A DNA stretch of 64,000 nt from Oscillospiraceae bacterium (GCA_015067895.1 SVLP01000009.1:1-64000); one strand, 5' to 3'. Positions 1 through 9,835 are shown, counted from the first letter of the stretch. The notes: generated from the sequence alone by a model not told the origin. A program made the numbers and translations.

Positions 1-3000
1 CGTCGGTGATGCCGTTCTCGCTGGCCCACAGGACAGCCTTGTAGAAGAAGTCGGTCTCGGCCACATCCACGAAGGGATTGACGGTGGTGGTGGGCTCGGG
101 CTCACCGGCGGCGCGCCACAGGAAGGTAACGGCCTCGGCGCGGGTGACGGTCTTGTCGGGGCTGAAGGTGGTGGCGGAGGTACCGGTGGTGATCTCCTCC
201 TTCAGAGCCCACTTGACAGCGTCGTAGTAGAAGGAATCGGCGGGCACATCCACGAAGGGCATCTCGATGGCGATCAGGTCGATCTGGGCCAGGACGGCGG
301 CCAGGGCCTCCTGGACAGCTTCGACGGTCTCGGCGGCGTTGATGGCTTCGATACCGGCGTCGATGATGGCCTGGAGCTCGGCGGCGGTGACGGCGTCGTA
401 GTCGTCGGGATCCACGTACAGAGCCAGCTGGATCAGGGCCTCGTACTTGGCGGCGGCCAGAGCGGCGGCTTCGGCGGCCTTGTTGTGCTCCTCGGCCTCC
501 TCGGCAGCCTTCTGGGCATCGCGCAGGTACTCGGCCATCTCAGCCTTCATGGCGGCGATCTGGGCGTTCAGCTCCGCGACCTCCTGGGCATACTTGGCAG
601 CCTCGGCGGCAGCGGCAGCGGCGGCGGCGTCATGGGCCTCGGCGGCAGCCTGGGCAGCCTCGGCAGCAGACTGGGCGTCCTCAGCGGCCTTCTGGGCGGC
701 TTCGGCGGCAGCCTGGGCCTCCTCGGCCTCCTGACGGGCGGCCTCGGCGGCTTCCTTGTCCTCGGCAGAGGAAGCGGCGGCCTCCTCAGCGGCGGCCAGA
801 GCCTCCTCGGCCTTGCGCTGGGCCTCCTCAGCAGCCTCCTGGGCAGCCTCGGCAGCGGCCAGAGCCTCACGGACAGCCTCGGCGGTCTCCTCGTCCACGC
901 AGATGAACTCGGCGGTGATGACGACGTCCTCGGCGGGCATCTCGAAGGTGGTGCCCTCGATGGCAGCGCCGTTGACCATCAGGGTACCGGCGACCAGGGC
1001 GTAGCCCTCGTCGGGAGTGACGGTCAGGGTGACGGTATCGCCCTCCTGGGCCTCATAGACGTCAGCGGTAATGGTGCCGCCGACGGTCTCCTCGATGGTG
1101 ATGGTGTAGGTTTCGGGCTCCACGACCACGTCACCGTTGATGGTGCCGTCCTCGTTGAAGCCGCCCTCGACGACAGCGGTATCCATGCCGTCCAGGCTCT
1201 TGCCGTCCATCCGCAGAGCCATGGCTCTCAGAACCAGACGGGCATTGGCAGCGACTTCCTGCTCGGTCTCGCCGAAGGGATGGTCGCCCCAGATGCAGAA
1301 CATGCCGCCGACGGGATCGGTAACGGTGGAGCCATCCATAAACTTGGTGATGTCGTAGGTGGCAGCCTCGGTGTACAGGTCGGGATCATGCTCGGTGGTG
1401 TTGCCGGGGGTGAACTTGTCGTTGACACCCAGGATATAGTAGTAGTCGCCGTGGGTGTTGATAAGGCCGTTGCCCTTCTCGATAAACTTGGAGGTCTTGG
1501 CCAGGTTGTAGCCCCACCAGCCGGAAGACCAGTAGGTGATCTCGATGTCGGGATCGAACTCGGCGGTGTAGCTGCCGTAGTAGATGCCGTCGTTCCAGGC
1601 GCGGGCGGTCATGCCGTAGCCCTCGACGATAGCGGCGTTGCCATTGACGAACTCAGCGAACTTGGCGTACAGAGCAGAGCCCATGGAGGGGAAGCCCATG
1701 TTGCCGGAGTAGGCGTCGTTGCCGTACTCGTCAGCGCCGATGTGGAAGTACTTGCTGCCCTTGGCAGAGAAGTACTCGGCGTACTTGGCGATCAGAGCCT
1801 GGAGGAAGGCCACGGCCTCGGCGTTGTTCAGATCCAGGGAACGGTCGGAGGTGGTGTAGCCGGTGAAGTGAGCACCCTCGATGCCGAGCTCCACCATGGC
1901 GTCCAGCAGGGCGTCCATATGGCCGGGCATGTTCAGGTGGGGGATGATCTCGATGCCGACGGACTCAGCGTGGGCGATGATCTCGTCCATCTCGGCCTCG
2001 GTCAGGGCATGCTTCTCGAAGGACTGACCGGCGCAGAAGGAATCACCGGAGTTGTCGGTATGGGTCTTGGTGTACTCCTGGTTGCCCAGCTCGATGGCGG
2101 CCTTGACGTCGTCGGAGGTGTAGGTCTTGCCGTTTGCCTCGATGGTCATGTCGTCCAGGACGAAGCGCATGCCGTCGTTGCCGAAGGCCAGCTGCAGGTG
2201 GGTGTAACCGGCGGCTGCCATCTCGTTCAGCAGAGCGATGGTCCAATCCTTGGAGTAGTAGGTACGGCCGGAATCCAGGTGCAGGATCTTCTGGATGCCG
2301 GGCTCCTCGGGCTCCTCGGGCTTCAGCTCCAGAGCCATCATGGCCTGGGCCAGCTTCTCCCGGGCGGCATCGACCGCAGCCTGGGTGGCGTCGGGATCGG
2401 CGGCGACGGTGCGGGCCTCCTCCAGAGCAGTCTGGAAGGCGTTCCAGCTCTCGTCGGTGTAGTCGCCCTTGGTGTACATCTCGCAGACCTGGATCAGGGC
2501 GTTCAGCGCGGCCTTGTCGGCGTCGCCGGGCACGGGAGGCTGGGGAGCCACGCCGCCGTTGGCGTACATCTCCAGCTCGTAGACGCGGACGCAGTCGCCC
2601 CAGGAGTTGATGGAGTCGGTGTCGGAGATGTTGATCTTGAAGATCCGGCCGGTGACATCCAGCTCATCGACGGAGATGTCATCATGGTTGCCGGTGCGGG
2701 AAGCGGCCAGCGTCCAGTAGCTGTTGTCAGCGAGCAGCGTGGTGCGTTCCTCGAAGGACTTGCTCAGCAGCTCCTCCTCGGTGATCTTGTCGGTGTTCAG
2801 CACGTAGAACTCATAGGCCTCGGTGTTGATGGTGTCAGGAGAGGGCTCCCACTCATCGTTGGCACCGGCGTGATAGATCTTCAGCTCGCCGTAGGTCAGC
2901 ACAGTGCCGATGTCGAAGGCGACCCAGATATCCTTGCCGGCCTCGCACCACTTGGAGGTATCCTGGTTGTTGATGGTGCCGTCGAACAGCTTGTGGGGGC

Positions 3001-6000
3001 CTGCCGCCTCATCGCTCAGGGCGTTGCCGTTGTAGGCGATGATCTCTGCGTTCAGTGCCTGGTTGACGGTGGGATCCACTGCGGGAGGCTCGGGCTCGGG
3101 CACGTAGACCTCGCCGGTCAGGCGGATCTCAGCGGCGGAAGCGACGACATAGGAAACATCGCTCACGGCCTCCAGAGACACCAGACGGACATACTTGACA
3201 TGCTCCGCATCGAAGCTGGCGATCTTCCACTCGCGGTCAGCCGCCCAGCTGCCGGTGGCAACGGTGCGGAAGGTCTCGCCGTCGTCGGAGACCTGGATCT
3301 CATACTCGGTGATGGTGCCGTTGGAGTTGCCGGCCTGACGGGGCCAGTAGCGCAGGCCGTCCACATTGTAGTCGGCGGTCAGCTCGAACTGGAACCAGTG
3401 GTTCTCGTTGCTGGTGCCGTACCAGTCGGTGTGCCAGATGGTGTTGGGGTTGTTGTCCACAGCCAGCTCGGCGGGGCCCTCGGAATCCTCATAGCCGGTC
3501 TGCCAGTCACCGGCGGAAACGGTCAGGACATCCAGGGGGATATCCCGGCTGTCGTCGGCGGGATCGGTCACGGGATCGGTGGGCTCGGGATCGGTGGGCT
3601 CGGGATCGGTGGGCTCAGTGGGCTCCACGCTGCCCTCGGGGATGGTGACGGTGCAGGTATTCTGCCAGCCCTCGATGCGCAGGATGACGATGGCGTCGGC
3701 GGCCAGGCCATAGCCCTCGGGGGACTCGGTGTTGCGGATGGTATAGGTGCCCAGGGCCACGGTGGCCTTGGCGCCGGAGTCGGAGGTGGTGGACATCTGG
3801 GTCACCACATTGCCGTCCTCGTCGAGGACATCAAAGCGAACGCCGGTCAGGGTATCGCCCTCTGCGTTCTCGGCGAAGACCTGGATGATGGCGGTGGGCT
3901 CGTCGAAGGCAGGAGTCTCGACGGTGTAGGGATCGGAGATGATCTGACCCACCCGCTTGACCTGCAGGGTCAGGCTGCCGCCTGCGCGGGTGACGCGGAC
4001 GCCCTCGATGGTGACGCTGCCGTCCACGGCGGGCAGGGAGACCTTGGACTCATCGCCCAGGACGTAGACCACATCGCCCTCACCCAGACCGTTGACGGTC
4101 ATGGTGGTGTAGATGTCGCTGCCGTTGCTGGAGCTGACGGAGCCGGGCTGGGAATACTTGACGAATGCCACATCGGTGGCGGGAGCGGATTTCTCAGCAT
4201 TCTCAGCCTCGAAGGAAGCGGAGAATCTGGAGCTTTCCAGGTAGCCGGTCTCGGTGGTGGTGTAGTAGATGCGGCCGGCATCGGCGGTGCCGAAGTCCAG
4301 ACCGGTCAGCTCCACGGTACCGGAGCCGGTGGTCTCGCCGATCAGAGCGCCGTCGGCATTGTAGACCTTGACGGTACGCTGGGCAGGGATATTGGTCAGG
4401 GTGAAGGTGTCAGCGGCACCCACGCCGTTGAAGGCGGAGGCGTAGCGCATGGGAACGGGTGCAGTCTCCGGGAAGCCGGTCTCAAACATCTGCCACTCGT
4501 AGATGTTGACAGCGCTCCAGGGAGAGGGGCCGATGCGGTTGATCTCGAGCTTCCACTCCTGGGCGGTGATGGCGGTATCCAGCACATCGTCGGTGACGGC
4601 GTCGGTGTTGCCGGACTTCTTGTAGGCCTGTACCCAGGAATTGGAGGCGGTGTCCTTGTAGTAGACGGTGAAGGTGTTGGTGTTCAGATCCTTGCCCTCG
4701 CCGCCGGCCTCAGCGTGCTCCACGCGGATGCGCTTGATGGCCTTGGGCTCGCCCAGGTCAATGGAGAACCAGTCGCCATTGCCGGAGGCCCACCACTTGG
4801 AGGAGTTGCCGGAGACGCCGTCGAGAGCCTTGTCGCACTCGGCACCGTCGCCCTGCTCGGAGTAGCCAGTGACGGTGGCACCCAGGCAGACGTTGATGGT
4901 CTCGGAGTACTCCAGACGGTCGCCGGAGGCGTTGTCCAGCGCCCAGTCGATGACGAGCTCGGCGGCCTTGCCGCGCTCACCGTTGCGGTTGATGGGAACG
5001 ACCTCGATGGTGACGTCGGTCTCGTCGGCGTCACGGGTCAGGTTGGGGATGTAGTAAGCGGTGTTGGGGGTCTCCATGATGAAGCTCTTGGAGCCGTCAG
5101 CATGAACCTTGTAGATCTCGTAGGAGCTTGCGCCGGTGACCTTGTCCCAGCGGACTCTGGCCTCGGCGGTGTAGGGATCGGCATACTCCATAGCCTCGAC
5201 GCGCAGAGCCTTGGGCGCGGCGGAGGCGGCACGATCCTTGTCGATGATGGAGACGCGGCCGACGTTGATCTCGTAGTCGGTCTGTGCACCGTCGATGTCC
5301 AGGCCGATGCCGTAGAGGGTCTTGCCTTCGTAGCCGCTCAGGAAGGCTTCGGCGGTGGCCCAGCCCTCGGTCTCCTCAAACATGCAGCTGATCCGGTCGC
5401 AGTCCATGTAAGACTTGGCATTCTCATCACCAACGTAGACGACCAGGTAAGCGTCCTCCAGGCCGCCCTTGGCGGTCATGTTCACGGTCATGCCCTCGGT
5501 GATCTCCACATTGGTGGAGAACAGCTTAATCATGTTGGAGGCATCGATGGTGCCGGAGAACTTGATGGAGGAGCCGCCGTTGTAGGCATCCTCGAAGTCA
5601 TAGCTGCCCTCCACCTTCTTTTCGCCATTGGAGTCGATGATCCAGGTGTAGGTGGGCAGAACGTCCTGGTTGGACTGGTAGCTCCACTCCGCGTCACGGA
5701 GCTTCTCGCCGCCCACGAACCAGTACTTGCCGTGGCCGGTGTTGAAGTCGGTGACGAAGGGGGCGGAGGTGATGGGGCTCTTGTCCGCGAAGAGACGGGA
5801 CATGCCGGGCCAGGTGGTGACGGAGGGGTTGGCCACATCCACGCTGGTGTCACGGGGATCACCCGCTGCACCGACATAGTAGCCCTGCTCGGTGCGGTGG
5901 AAGTCCACAGCATCCTTGGCCACGGTCTGGGTCTGACCGGAGTAGTACAGGGCCAGGGACAGCTTGGCCACGCCGTCCTCGTCCACCAGCAGGTGGTCGC

Positions 6001-6970
6001 GGAGCTGGTCGCCGTAGACGTTGGCCTGCATATTGAAGCCGGCGAAGGCGTCATACTGGCTGCGGCCGATGGACTTCATGGTGTTGATGGTCTGGGTCAC
6101 ATCGTACTCGTACCAGTTATAGTTCATGAAGAACTCGTCAACGCCCCAGTTGCCGTTCTCATCGGCCTCCATCCAGAACTTGTTGGAGTCGTTGACGGCA
6201 TCCTGGTAGGCAACACCGCCGGCCTCGGTCATGGAGTCGTACCAGCTGATGACGATGTCAGGACGCTTGGCGTGCATGTAGCGCATCATCTCGTTGAGCC
6301 GGGCGGCGATCTCGGCGGAGCAGCCGTAGGACTCCTGGTTGAAGAACCAGCCGTCGAAGCCGTAGTAATCCATGACCTCGATGAGCTTGTCCGCCACGGG
6401 GAAGGAGCCGTCGGCGGCCTTCTGGCAGAAGCGGTCGACCTGCTCGACATAGCCGTAGCCGGAGCCCCAGGGGAAGCCCAGGACGCCCACAATGGGAACG
6501 CCGTTGGTATGGGCAGCGTCGATGACCTCACCAGTGGGAGCCTGGATGAAGTCCTCGCCATTGCCGCCCCAGTAGATGTAGGAATCCACATACTGCCAAT
6601 AGTTGAAGGCGTAGCTGAGCATGCTCTCGCTGCCCTGGGCCACGGGGTTGTCATTCATGGCGCAGAGCATCAGCTTGGCCTCGGGATTGGCCAGGGGGTT
6701 GACCACGAAGCCGCCCTGCCGGTCGGCCAGGGGGATGCTGGCGCGGCTGTAGGCTGCGTCGGGGTCGCTTTCCGGCGTCCAGGCCAGCAGGGAGTCGATG
6801 TCGAAGGCGGTACCCTTGGGAGCCAGAGACTCCTTGGGCTCATAGCCTTCGCTCATAGCGGTGATGCCGTCGTCCCCGATGCCAACAGCCAGGCCTGCGG
6901 GCAGCAGCCCGATGACCATGGTCACGGCAAGGATCAGGGAAAGAAGGCGTCGGCGGATCAAATGCTTCAT
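1..6970 (-). CDS. SLH-anchored multimodular glycosidase, GH85 + GH20 (C-terminus cut by window edge)
   Basis: Secreted surface enzyme predicted to attack N-glycans or other GlcNAc-containing host glycans. About 2,323 residues are visible. Order: signal peptide (1-30); GH85 endo-beta-N-acetylglucosaminidase domain (about 45-400) with FDGWFFNQES near 206-215, holding the Asn-x-Glu catalytic pair of that family; Fn3-like region; F5/8-type C (CBM32-like) module near 700-830; Cna-B-like segment ending TIRNTESPEGYGL; Pro-Thr linker; two more F5/8C-like modules (about 1140-1280 and 1300-1465); FIVAR-like helices; GH20 hexosaminidase domain (about 1560-1930) with FHIGADEYGN carrying the catalytic Asp-Glu; an InlB-B-like repeat; an Ala/Glu-rich coiled coil (about 2020-2175); the first SLH repeats, running off the window. 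The ATG has AGGAGG 8 bases upstream. Domain calls are by eye. Family identity is confident; substrate is inferred. Confidence 0.9.
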   Translation of the reverse strand, partial: MKHLIRRRLLSLILAVTMVIGLLPAGLAVGIGDDGITAMSEGYEPKESLAPKGTAFDIDSLLAWTPESDPDAAYSRASIPLADRQGGFVVNPLANPEAKLMLCAMNDNPVAQGSESMLSYAFNYWQYVDSYIYWGGNGEDFIQAPTGEVIDAAHTNGVPIVGVLGFPWGSGYGYVEQVDRFCQKAADGSFPVADKLIEVMDYYGFDGWFFNQESYGCSAEIAARLNEMMRYMHAKRPDIVISWYDSMTEAGGVAYQDAVNDSNKFWMEADENGNWGVDEFFMNYNWYEYDVTQTINTMKSIGRSQYDAFAGFNMQANVYGDQLRDHLLVDEDGVAKLSLALYYSGQTQTVAKDAVDFHRTEQGYYVGAAGDPRDTSVDVANPSVTTWPGMSRLFADKSPITSAPFVTDFNTGHGKYWFVGGEKLRDAEWSYQSNQDVLPTYTWIIDSNGEKKVEGSYDFEDAYNGGSSIKFSGTIDASNMIKLFSTNVEITEGMTVNMTAKGGLEDAYLVVYVGDENAKSYMDCDRISCMFEETEGWATAEAFLSGYEGKTLYGIGLDIDGAQTDYEINVGRVSIIDKDRAASAAPKALRVEAMEYADPYTAEARVRWDKVTGASSYEIYKVHADGSKSFIMETPNTAYYIPNLTRDADETDVTIEVVPINRNGERGKAAELVIDWALDNASGDRLEYSETINVCLGATVTGYSEQGDGAECDKALDGVSGNSSKWWASGNGDWFSIDLGEPKAIKRIRVEHAEAGGEGKDLNTNTFTVYYKDTASNSWVQAYKKSGNTDAVTDDVLDTAITAQEWKLEINRIGPSPWSAVNIYEWQMFETGFPETAPVPMRYASAFNGVGAADTFTLTNIPAQRTVKVYNADGALIGETTGSGTVELTGLDFGTADAGRIYYTTTETGYLESSRFSASFEAENAEKSAPATDVAFVKYSQPGSVSSSNGSDIYTTMTVNGLGEGDVVYVLGDESKVSLPAVDGSVTIEGVRVTRAGGSLTLQVKRVGQIISDPYTVETPAFDEPTAIIQVFAENAEGDTLTGVRFDVLDEDGNVVTQMSTTSDSGAKATVALGTYTIRNTESPEGYGLAADAIVILRIEGWQNTCTVTIPEGSVEPTEPTDPEPTDPEPTDPVTDPADDSRDIPLDVLTVSAGDWQTGYEDSEGPAELAVDNNPNTIWHTDWYGTSNENHWFQFELTADYNVDGLRYWPRQAGNSNGTITEYEIQVSDDGETFRTVATGSWAADREWKIASFDAEHVKYVRLVSLEAVSDVSYVVASAAEIRLTGEVYVPEPEPPAVDPTVNQALNAEIIAYNGNALSDEAAGPHKLFDGTINNQDTSKWCEAGKDIWVAFDIGTVLTYGELKIYHAGANDEWEPSPDTINTEAYEFYVLNTDKITEEELLSKSFEERTTLLADNSYWTLAASRTGNHDDISVDELDVTGRIFKINISDTDSINSWGDCVRVYELEMYANGGVAPQPPVPGDADKAALNALIQVCEMYTKGDYTDESWNAFQTALEEARTVAADPDATQAAVDAAREKLAQAMMALELKPEEPEEPGIQKILHLDSGRTYYSKDWTIALLNEMAAAGYTHLQLAFGNDGMRFVLDDMTIEANGKTYTSDDVKAAIELGNQEYTKTHTDNSGDSFCAGQSFEKHALTEAEMDEIIAHAESVGIEIIPHLNMPGHMDALLDAMVELGIEGAHFTGYTTSDRSLDLNNAEAVAFLQALIAKYAEYFSAKGSKYFHIGADEYGNDAYSGNMGFPSMGSALYAKFAEFVNGNAAIVEGYGMTARAWNDGIYYGSYTAEFDPDIEITYWSSGWWGYNLAKTSKFIEKGNGLINTHGDYYYILGVNDKFTPGNTTEHDPDLYTEAATYDITKFMDGSTVTDPVGGMFCIWGDHPFGETEQEVAANARLVLRAMALRMDGKSLDGMDTAVVEGGFNEDGTINGDVVVEPETYTITIEETVGGTITADVYEAQEGDTVTLTVTPDEGYALVAGTLMVNGAAIEGTTFEMPAEDVVITAEFICVDEETAEAVREALAAAEAAQEAAEEAQRKAEEALAAAEEAAASSAEDKEAAEAARQEAEEAQAAAEAAQKAAEDAQSAAEAAQAAAEAHDAAAAAAAAEAAKYAQEVAELNAQIAAMKAEMAEYLRDAQKAAEEAEEHNKAAEAAALAAAKYEALIQLALYVDPDDYDAVTAAELQAIIDAGIEAINAAETVEAVQEALAAVLAQIDLIAIEMPFVDVPADSFYYDAVKWALKEEITTGTSATTFSPDKTVTRAEAVTFLWRAAGEPEPTTTVNPFVDVAETDFFYKAVLWASENGITD
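3571..3615. repeat. Three perfect 15-bp tandem repeats in a PEPTD linker
   Basis: The unit cgggatcggtgggct occurs three times head to tail without mismatch, followed by a partial unit. On the coding (minus) strand it encodes a Pro-Glu-Pro-Thr-Asp linker between the Cna-B-like and the second F5/8C module. Being in frame, gain or loss of units would change linker length without breaking the protein. Confidence 0.85.
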
Positions 6971-7060
6971 GAATAATTACCTCCTTTGGTTTTCCCGGTC
7001 GAACAGGTGGGTTTGTTGAGAAAACACAAAATCCCCCTGTCCTGCGAGCCGGTTTTGTCT

Positions 7061-7090
7061 ATTATATCCAATCTGAATGGGCGATGAAAA
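7061..7090 (-). promoter_or_regulatory. Possible promoter of the GH85/GH20 gene
   Basis: On the minus strand there is a perfect TATAAT with TTTTCA 18 bases upstream, about 90 bases before the glycosidase start. The -10 is consensus but the -35 is weak, so this is tentative. The rest of the 6971-7274 gap shows no other gene. Confidence 0.35.
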
Positions 7091-7274
7091 GTATATGTTT
7101 GGCACTTTGCAGTCATTTATGGAAACTCTTTCCGCCGATCCCGGAATTAAACCAGCGGTTCAATGACAGTATCTTTAATTTATAGTACAATTGGCTTCGG
7201 TACGGCAGAGTCGGGCGAAGGATCCCGACGGAGGATCACCCCTCTTTCCGGCGGGGTCTCCGGCTCTGTCGTAT

Positions 7275-7568
7275 TCATGTTCCTCCAAAAAACAAAGGGC
7301 AGCAGGACTCGTCCTGCTGCTCCTCTTCATTTTCTTCTTCCGCCTGCTCCACCAGAAGCTCCTCCATGGATATCTCCAGCAGCGCGCAGAGCGCGTACAG
7401 ATTGTCCACACTGGGCAGGCTTTTTCCCTGCTGCCATTTATAGATCGCCTGGGGCTCCTCGAAGCCGAACCACTGCTGTAGATCCCGGACGCTCAGTCCC
7501 TTTTCCCGGCGCAGCCGGGCGATGTTCCTTCCGGTGGCCACGGGATCGATCACGGGAAACCGCTTCAT
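7275..7568 (-). CDS. Small Xre-family HTH regulator
   Basis: A 97-residue cytoplasmic DNA-binding protein. Residues about 12-65 form an HTH_3/Xre domain (NIARLRREKGLSVRDLQQW, then QAIYKWQQGKSLPSVDNLYA). The C-terminal tail is very acidic (EEENEEEQQDES) and ends near a CC pair. A GGGAGG ribosome site precedes the ATG. It is divergent from the HAD phosphatase gene, with a 15-bp inverted repeat in the shared intergenic region that could be its operator. Its target genes are unknown; autoregulation and control of the divergent gene are inference. Confidence 0.8.
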   Translation of the reverse strand: MKRFPVIDPVATGRNIARLRREKGLSVRDLQQWFGFEEPQAIYKWQQGKSLPSVDNLYALCALLEISMEELLVEQAEEENEEEQQDESCCPLFFGGT

Positions 7569-7611
7569 CTGTGCATTCCCTCCCTCTCATTTCAATAATA
7601 CAGGATATCAT

Positions 7612-7626
7612 ATTTCTAAGAGAAAT
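7612..7626. promoter_or_regulatory. Inverted repeat, candidate operator
   Basis: ATTTCT-AAG-AGAAAT is a perfect 6-bp-arm inverted repeat between the divergent Xre regulator and HAD phosphatase genes. The position fits an autoregulatory site, but no binding evidence exists. Confidence 0.35.
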
Positions 7627-7667
7627 GCAAGAAAAACATTTCCATTCGTTGTATTTTCACAAACCCG

Positions 7668-7696
7668 TGGACAAGTCCCCCGCTCCATGGTAAACT
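7668..7696 (+). promoter_or_regulatory. Promoter of HAD phosphatase gene
   Basis: TGGACA, a 17-base spacer and TAAACT preceded by ATGG lie just ahead of the AAAGGA ribosome site and ATG of the HAD gene. Spacing is ideal, each hexamer is near consensus, and the leader is short (about 20 bases). Confidence 0.6.
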
Positions 7697-7721
7697 AAGA
7701 AAAAACGAAAGGAATCACGCC

Positions 7722-8366
7722 ATGAAGCGATACAAGGCCATCCTCTACGACATCGACGGAACCCTGCTGAACACCCTGGACATGAACATGTACCCCCTGA
7801 TGCAGATCATCAGGGAGGAGCTCGGCGAGGACTGGGCATTTGACCAGGTGACCCGCTTCGCCGCCCAGCCCGGACGCAAGACCCTGGCGGATCTGGGCAT
7901 CCGGGACATCGACACCGTCTACGCCCGCTGGGTGCGTTATGTAAACGCCTACGGCAAGGGTGCAGAGCCCTTCGACGGCATCCCGGAGCTCCTCCATGCC
8001 GCCCGGGAGCTGGGACTGCGGCAGGCCATCGTCTCCTCCAAGCATGCGAAGCAGTATGCCATCGACATGGGCAGACCCGGCTTCGACTTATTTATGGAGA
8101 CCGCCGTCCTCTGCGAGGACACCCAAAAGCACAAGCCTGACCCGGAGCCCCTGAACGAGTGCCTGCGCCGCCTGGGGCTCACCGCCGACGACGCCCTCTA
8201 CCTGGGCGACGCCCGCTCCGACCTGGAGGCCGCCCGGAACGCAGGCATGGACTTTGCCTATGCGTCCTGGGGCAGCCACTCCCCCGTCGGGCGGGAGGAG
8301 GCGGACTACTGGCTGGAGCATCCCAGCCAGCTGCTGACCCTGCTCCGGAACGAGACCACCGGCTGA
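7722..8366 (+). CDS. HAD-superfamily hydrolase (phosphoglycolate phosphatase-like)
   Basis: A 214-residue soluble HAD phosphatase. Motif I is DIDGTLLNT (about residues 10-18), with the nucleophile and acid aspartates. Motif II falls at AIVSSKH, motif III at the conserved Lys in KHKPDPEP, and motif IV at YLGDARSDLEAA. The helical cap between motifs I and II is the small C1 type seen in Gph/YsbA-like enzymes. Substrate cannot be read from sequence; a small phosphomonoester is usual. The M20 peptidase gene follows 20 bases downstream on the same strand and is probably co-transcribed. Confidence 0.9.
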   Translation: MKRYKAILYDIDGTLLNTLDMNMYPLMQIIREELGEDWAFDQVTRFAAQPGRKTLADLGIRDIDTVYARWVRYVNAYGKGAEPFDGIPELLHAARELGLRQAIVSSKHAKQYAIDMGRPGFDLFMETAVLCEDTQKHKPDPEPLNECLRRLGLTADDALYLGDARSDLEAARNAGMDFAYASWGSHSPVGREEADYWLEHPSQLLTLLRNETTG

Positions 8367-8386
8367 ATCATACGGAGGAAACAACG

Positions 8387-9835
8387 ATGAAACTGTCCCA
8401 TCTGATCGGTGCGGCCGTTGCCGCGCCCGCTGCGGTCTGCATTGGCCGGGCCCTGGCGGCAAAGCCCACCGCCGCCGTGAACGCAAAGATCCAGCTGAAA
8501 AACGACGACCGCTCCAAAGCCTACGGCGCACGGCTGGCGCAGATGGTTCGCTGCGAGACCATCTCCAGCCGGGACGCCATGGATCCGGCAAAATTCGAAA
8601 GATTCCACAGCATCCTCGCAGAATTGTTCCCCAATGTCCACGCCGCCTGCGAAAAGCACGTCTTCGACGGCAGTCTGCTCTTTAAGTGGGCGGGCCGGGG
8701 CGAGGCTGACCCCATCGTCCTCATGAGCCACCAGGACGTGGTGGAGGCCGGGGGCAAGTGGGAGCACGAGCCCTTCTCCGGCCACATCGATGACGAGGGC
8801 CGGGTCTGGGGCCGGGGCACCGTGGACACCAAGGCCAGCCTTTTCTGCATCTTCACCGCCCTGGAGGAGCTGATCGCCGCCGGGTTCGACCCAGCGGGCG
8901 ACGTCTACATCGCGTCGAGCTGCACCGAGGAGATCTCCGGCCCCGGCGCCCCCGCCACCGTGGCATACCTGAAGGAGCAGGGCGTCAGGCCCAGTCTGGT
9001 GCTGGACGAGGGCGGCATGATCCTGGAGGCTCCCATCGCAGGCGTCAAGGGGCTCTACGCCATGGTCGGCGTTGTCGAAAAGGGTTACGCCGACGTGAAA
9101 TTCACCGCCCGGAGCAAGGGCGGCCACGCCTCCGCCCCCGGAAAGAACACCCCTCTGGTACGTCTGGGCAAGTTCATGGCGGATATCGAGGAGCATCCCC
9201 CCTTCGCCCGGCAGCTCAGCCCCACCATGGAGGAGATGTTTAAGCGTCTGGCCCCCAACATGGGGCTCCCCCTGAAGACCGTGCTGACCAACCTGTGGCT
9301 GTTCAAGCCCGTTCTGCTGAAAGTCCTGCCCTCCATCAACGCCTCCGCCGGAGCCATGACCCAGACCACCCTGGCCTTCACCACCGCCAAGGGCTCCGAC
9401 GGCCTGAACGTGCTGCCCCAGGAAGCTTATGTCACCGGCAATATGCGCCTGATCCACCATCAGGCCGGTGAGGAGAGCTTCAAGGTGGTCTCCGACATCG
9501 CCGCCAAGTACGGCATCGAGACGGAGGTGCTCTATCAGGACGCCCCCTGTCCCGTGGTCGGTTTTGATTCGAAGCAGTTCCACCTGATCGAGGATGTCTG
9601 CGCCCAGGTCTACCCCGGCGTCCAGGTCAGCCCCTACGTCATGACCGGCGGCACCGACGCCAAGTTCTATAAGGACATCTGTCCCAACTGCATCCGCTTC
9701 GCGCCCCTGTACATCGATCCCCAGCAATACGGCTCCGTCCACGCCCTGAACGAGAACATCTTCCAGGGCGCGCTGCCCTATGGTGTGGATTTCTACAAGA
9801 AGGTCATTGAGAAAATGGACGCCATCGAGGCGTAA
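8387..9835 (+). CDS. M20-family metallopeptidase (PM20D1/Gly-Xaa carboxypeptidase-like)
   Basis: A 482-residue zinc peptidase or amidohydrolase. The N-terminus (LIGAAVAAPAAVCIGRALAA) is hydrophobic and probably an uncleaved membrane anchor, as in the PM20D/CPS1 branch. Metal and catalytic residues of the family are visible: SHQDVV (His115, Asp117), GRGTVDTK (Asp147), CTEEISG (Glu181/Glu182) and a later MTGGTDAKFY block. The lid/dimerisation domain lies between. I chose this ATG because GGAGGA sits 7 bases upstream; the open frame extends further 5' into the HAD gene without homology. Likely role is dipeptide or N-acyl amino acid hydrolysis; the exact substrate is unknown. Confidence 0.9.
   Translation: MKLSHLIGAAVAAPAAVCIGRALAAKPTAAVNAKIQLKNDDRSKAYGARLAQMVRCETISSRDAMDPAKFERFHSILAELFPNVHAACEKHVFDGSLLFKWAGRGEADPIVLMSHQDVVEAGGKWEHEPFSGHIDDEGRVWGRGTVDTKASLFCIFTALEELIAAGFDPAGDVYIASSCTEEISGPGAPATVAYLKEQGVRPSLVLDEGGMILEAPIAGVKGLYAMVGVVEKGYADVKFTARSKGGHASAPGKNTPLVRLGKFMADIEEHPPFARQLSPTMEEMFKRLAPNMGLPLKTVLTNLWLFKPVLLKVLPSINASAGAMTQTTLAFTTAKGSDGLNVLPQEAYVTGNMRLIHHQAGEESFKVVSDIAAKYGIETEVLYQDAPCPVVGFDSKQFHLIEDVCAQVYPGVQVSPYVMTGGTDAKFYKDICPNCIRFAPLYIDPQQYGSVHALNENIFQGALPYGVDFYKKVIEKMDAIEA

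Noticed and set aside
485..6976. 2,163-codon open frame on the plus strand opposite the GH85/GH20 gene
   Set aside because: It is a repetitive Gly/Leu/Val-rich translation with no known domain, exactly antisense to a gene with clear catalytic motifs. High GC and biased codon use remove stops from the opposite frame. The same applies to long antisense frames over the M20, RACo, mnmG and SLH genes.
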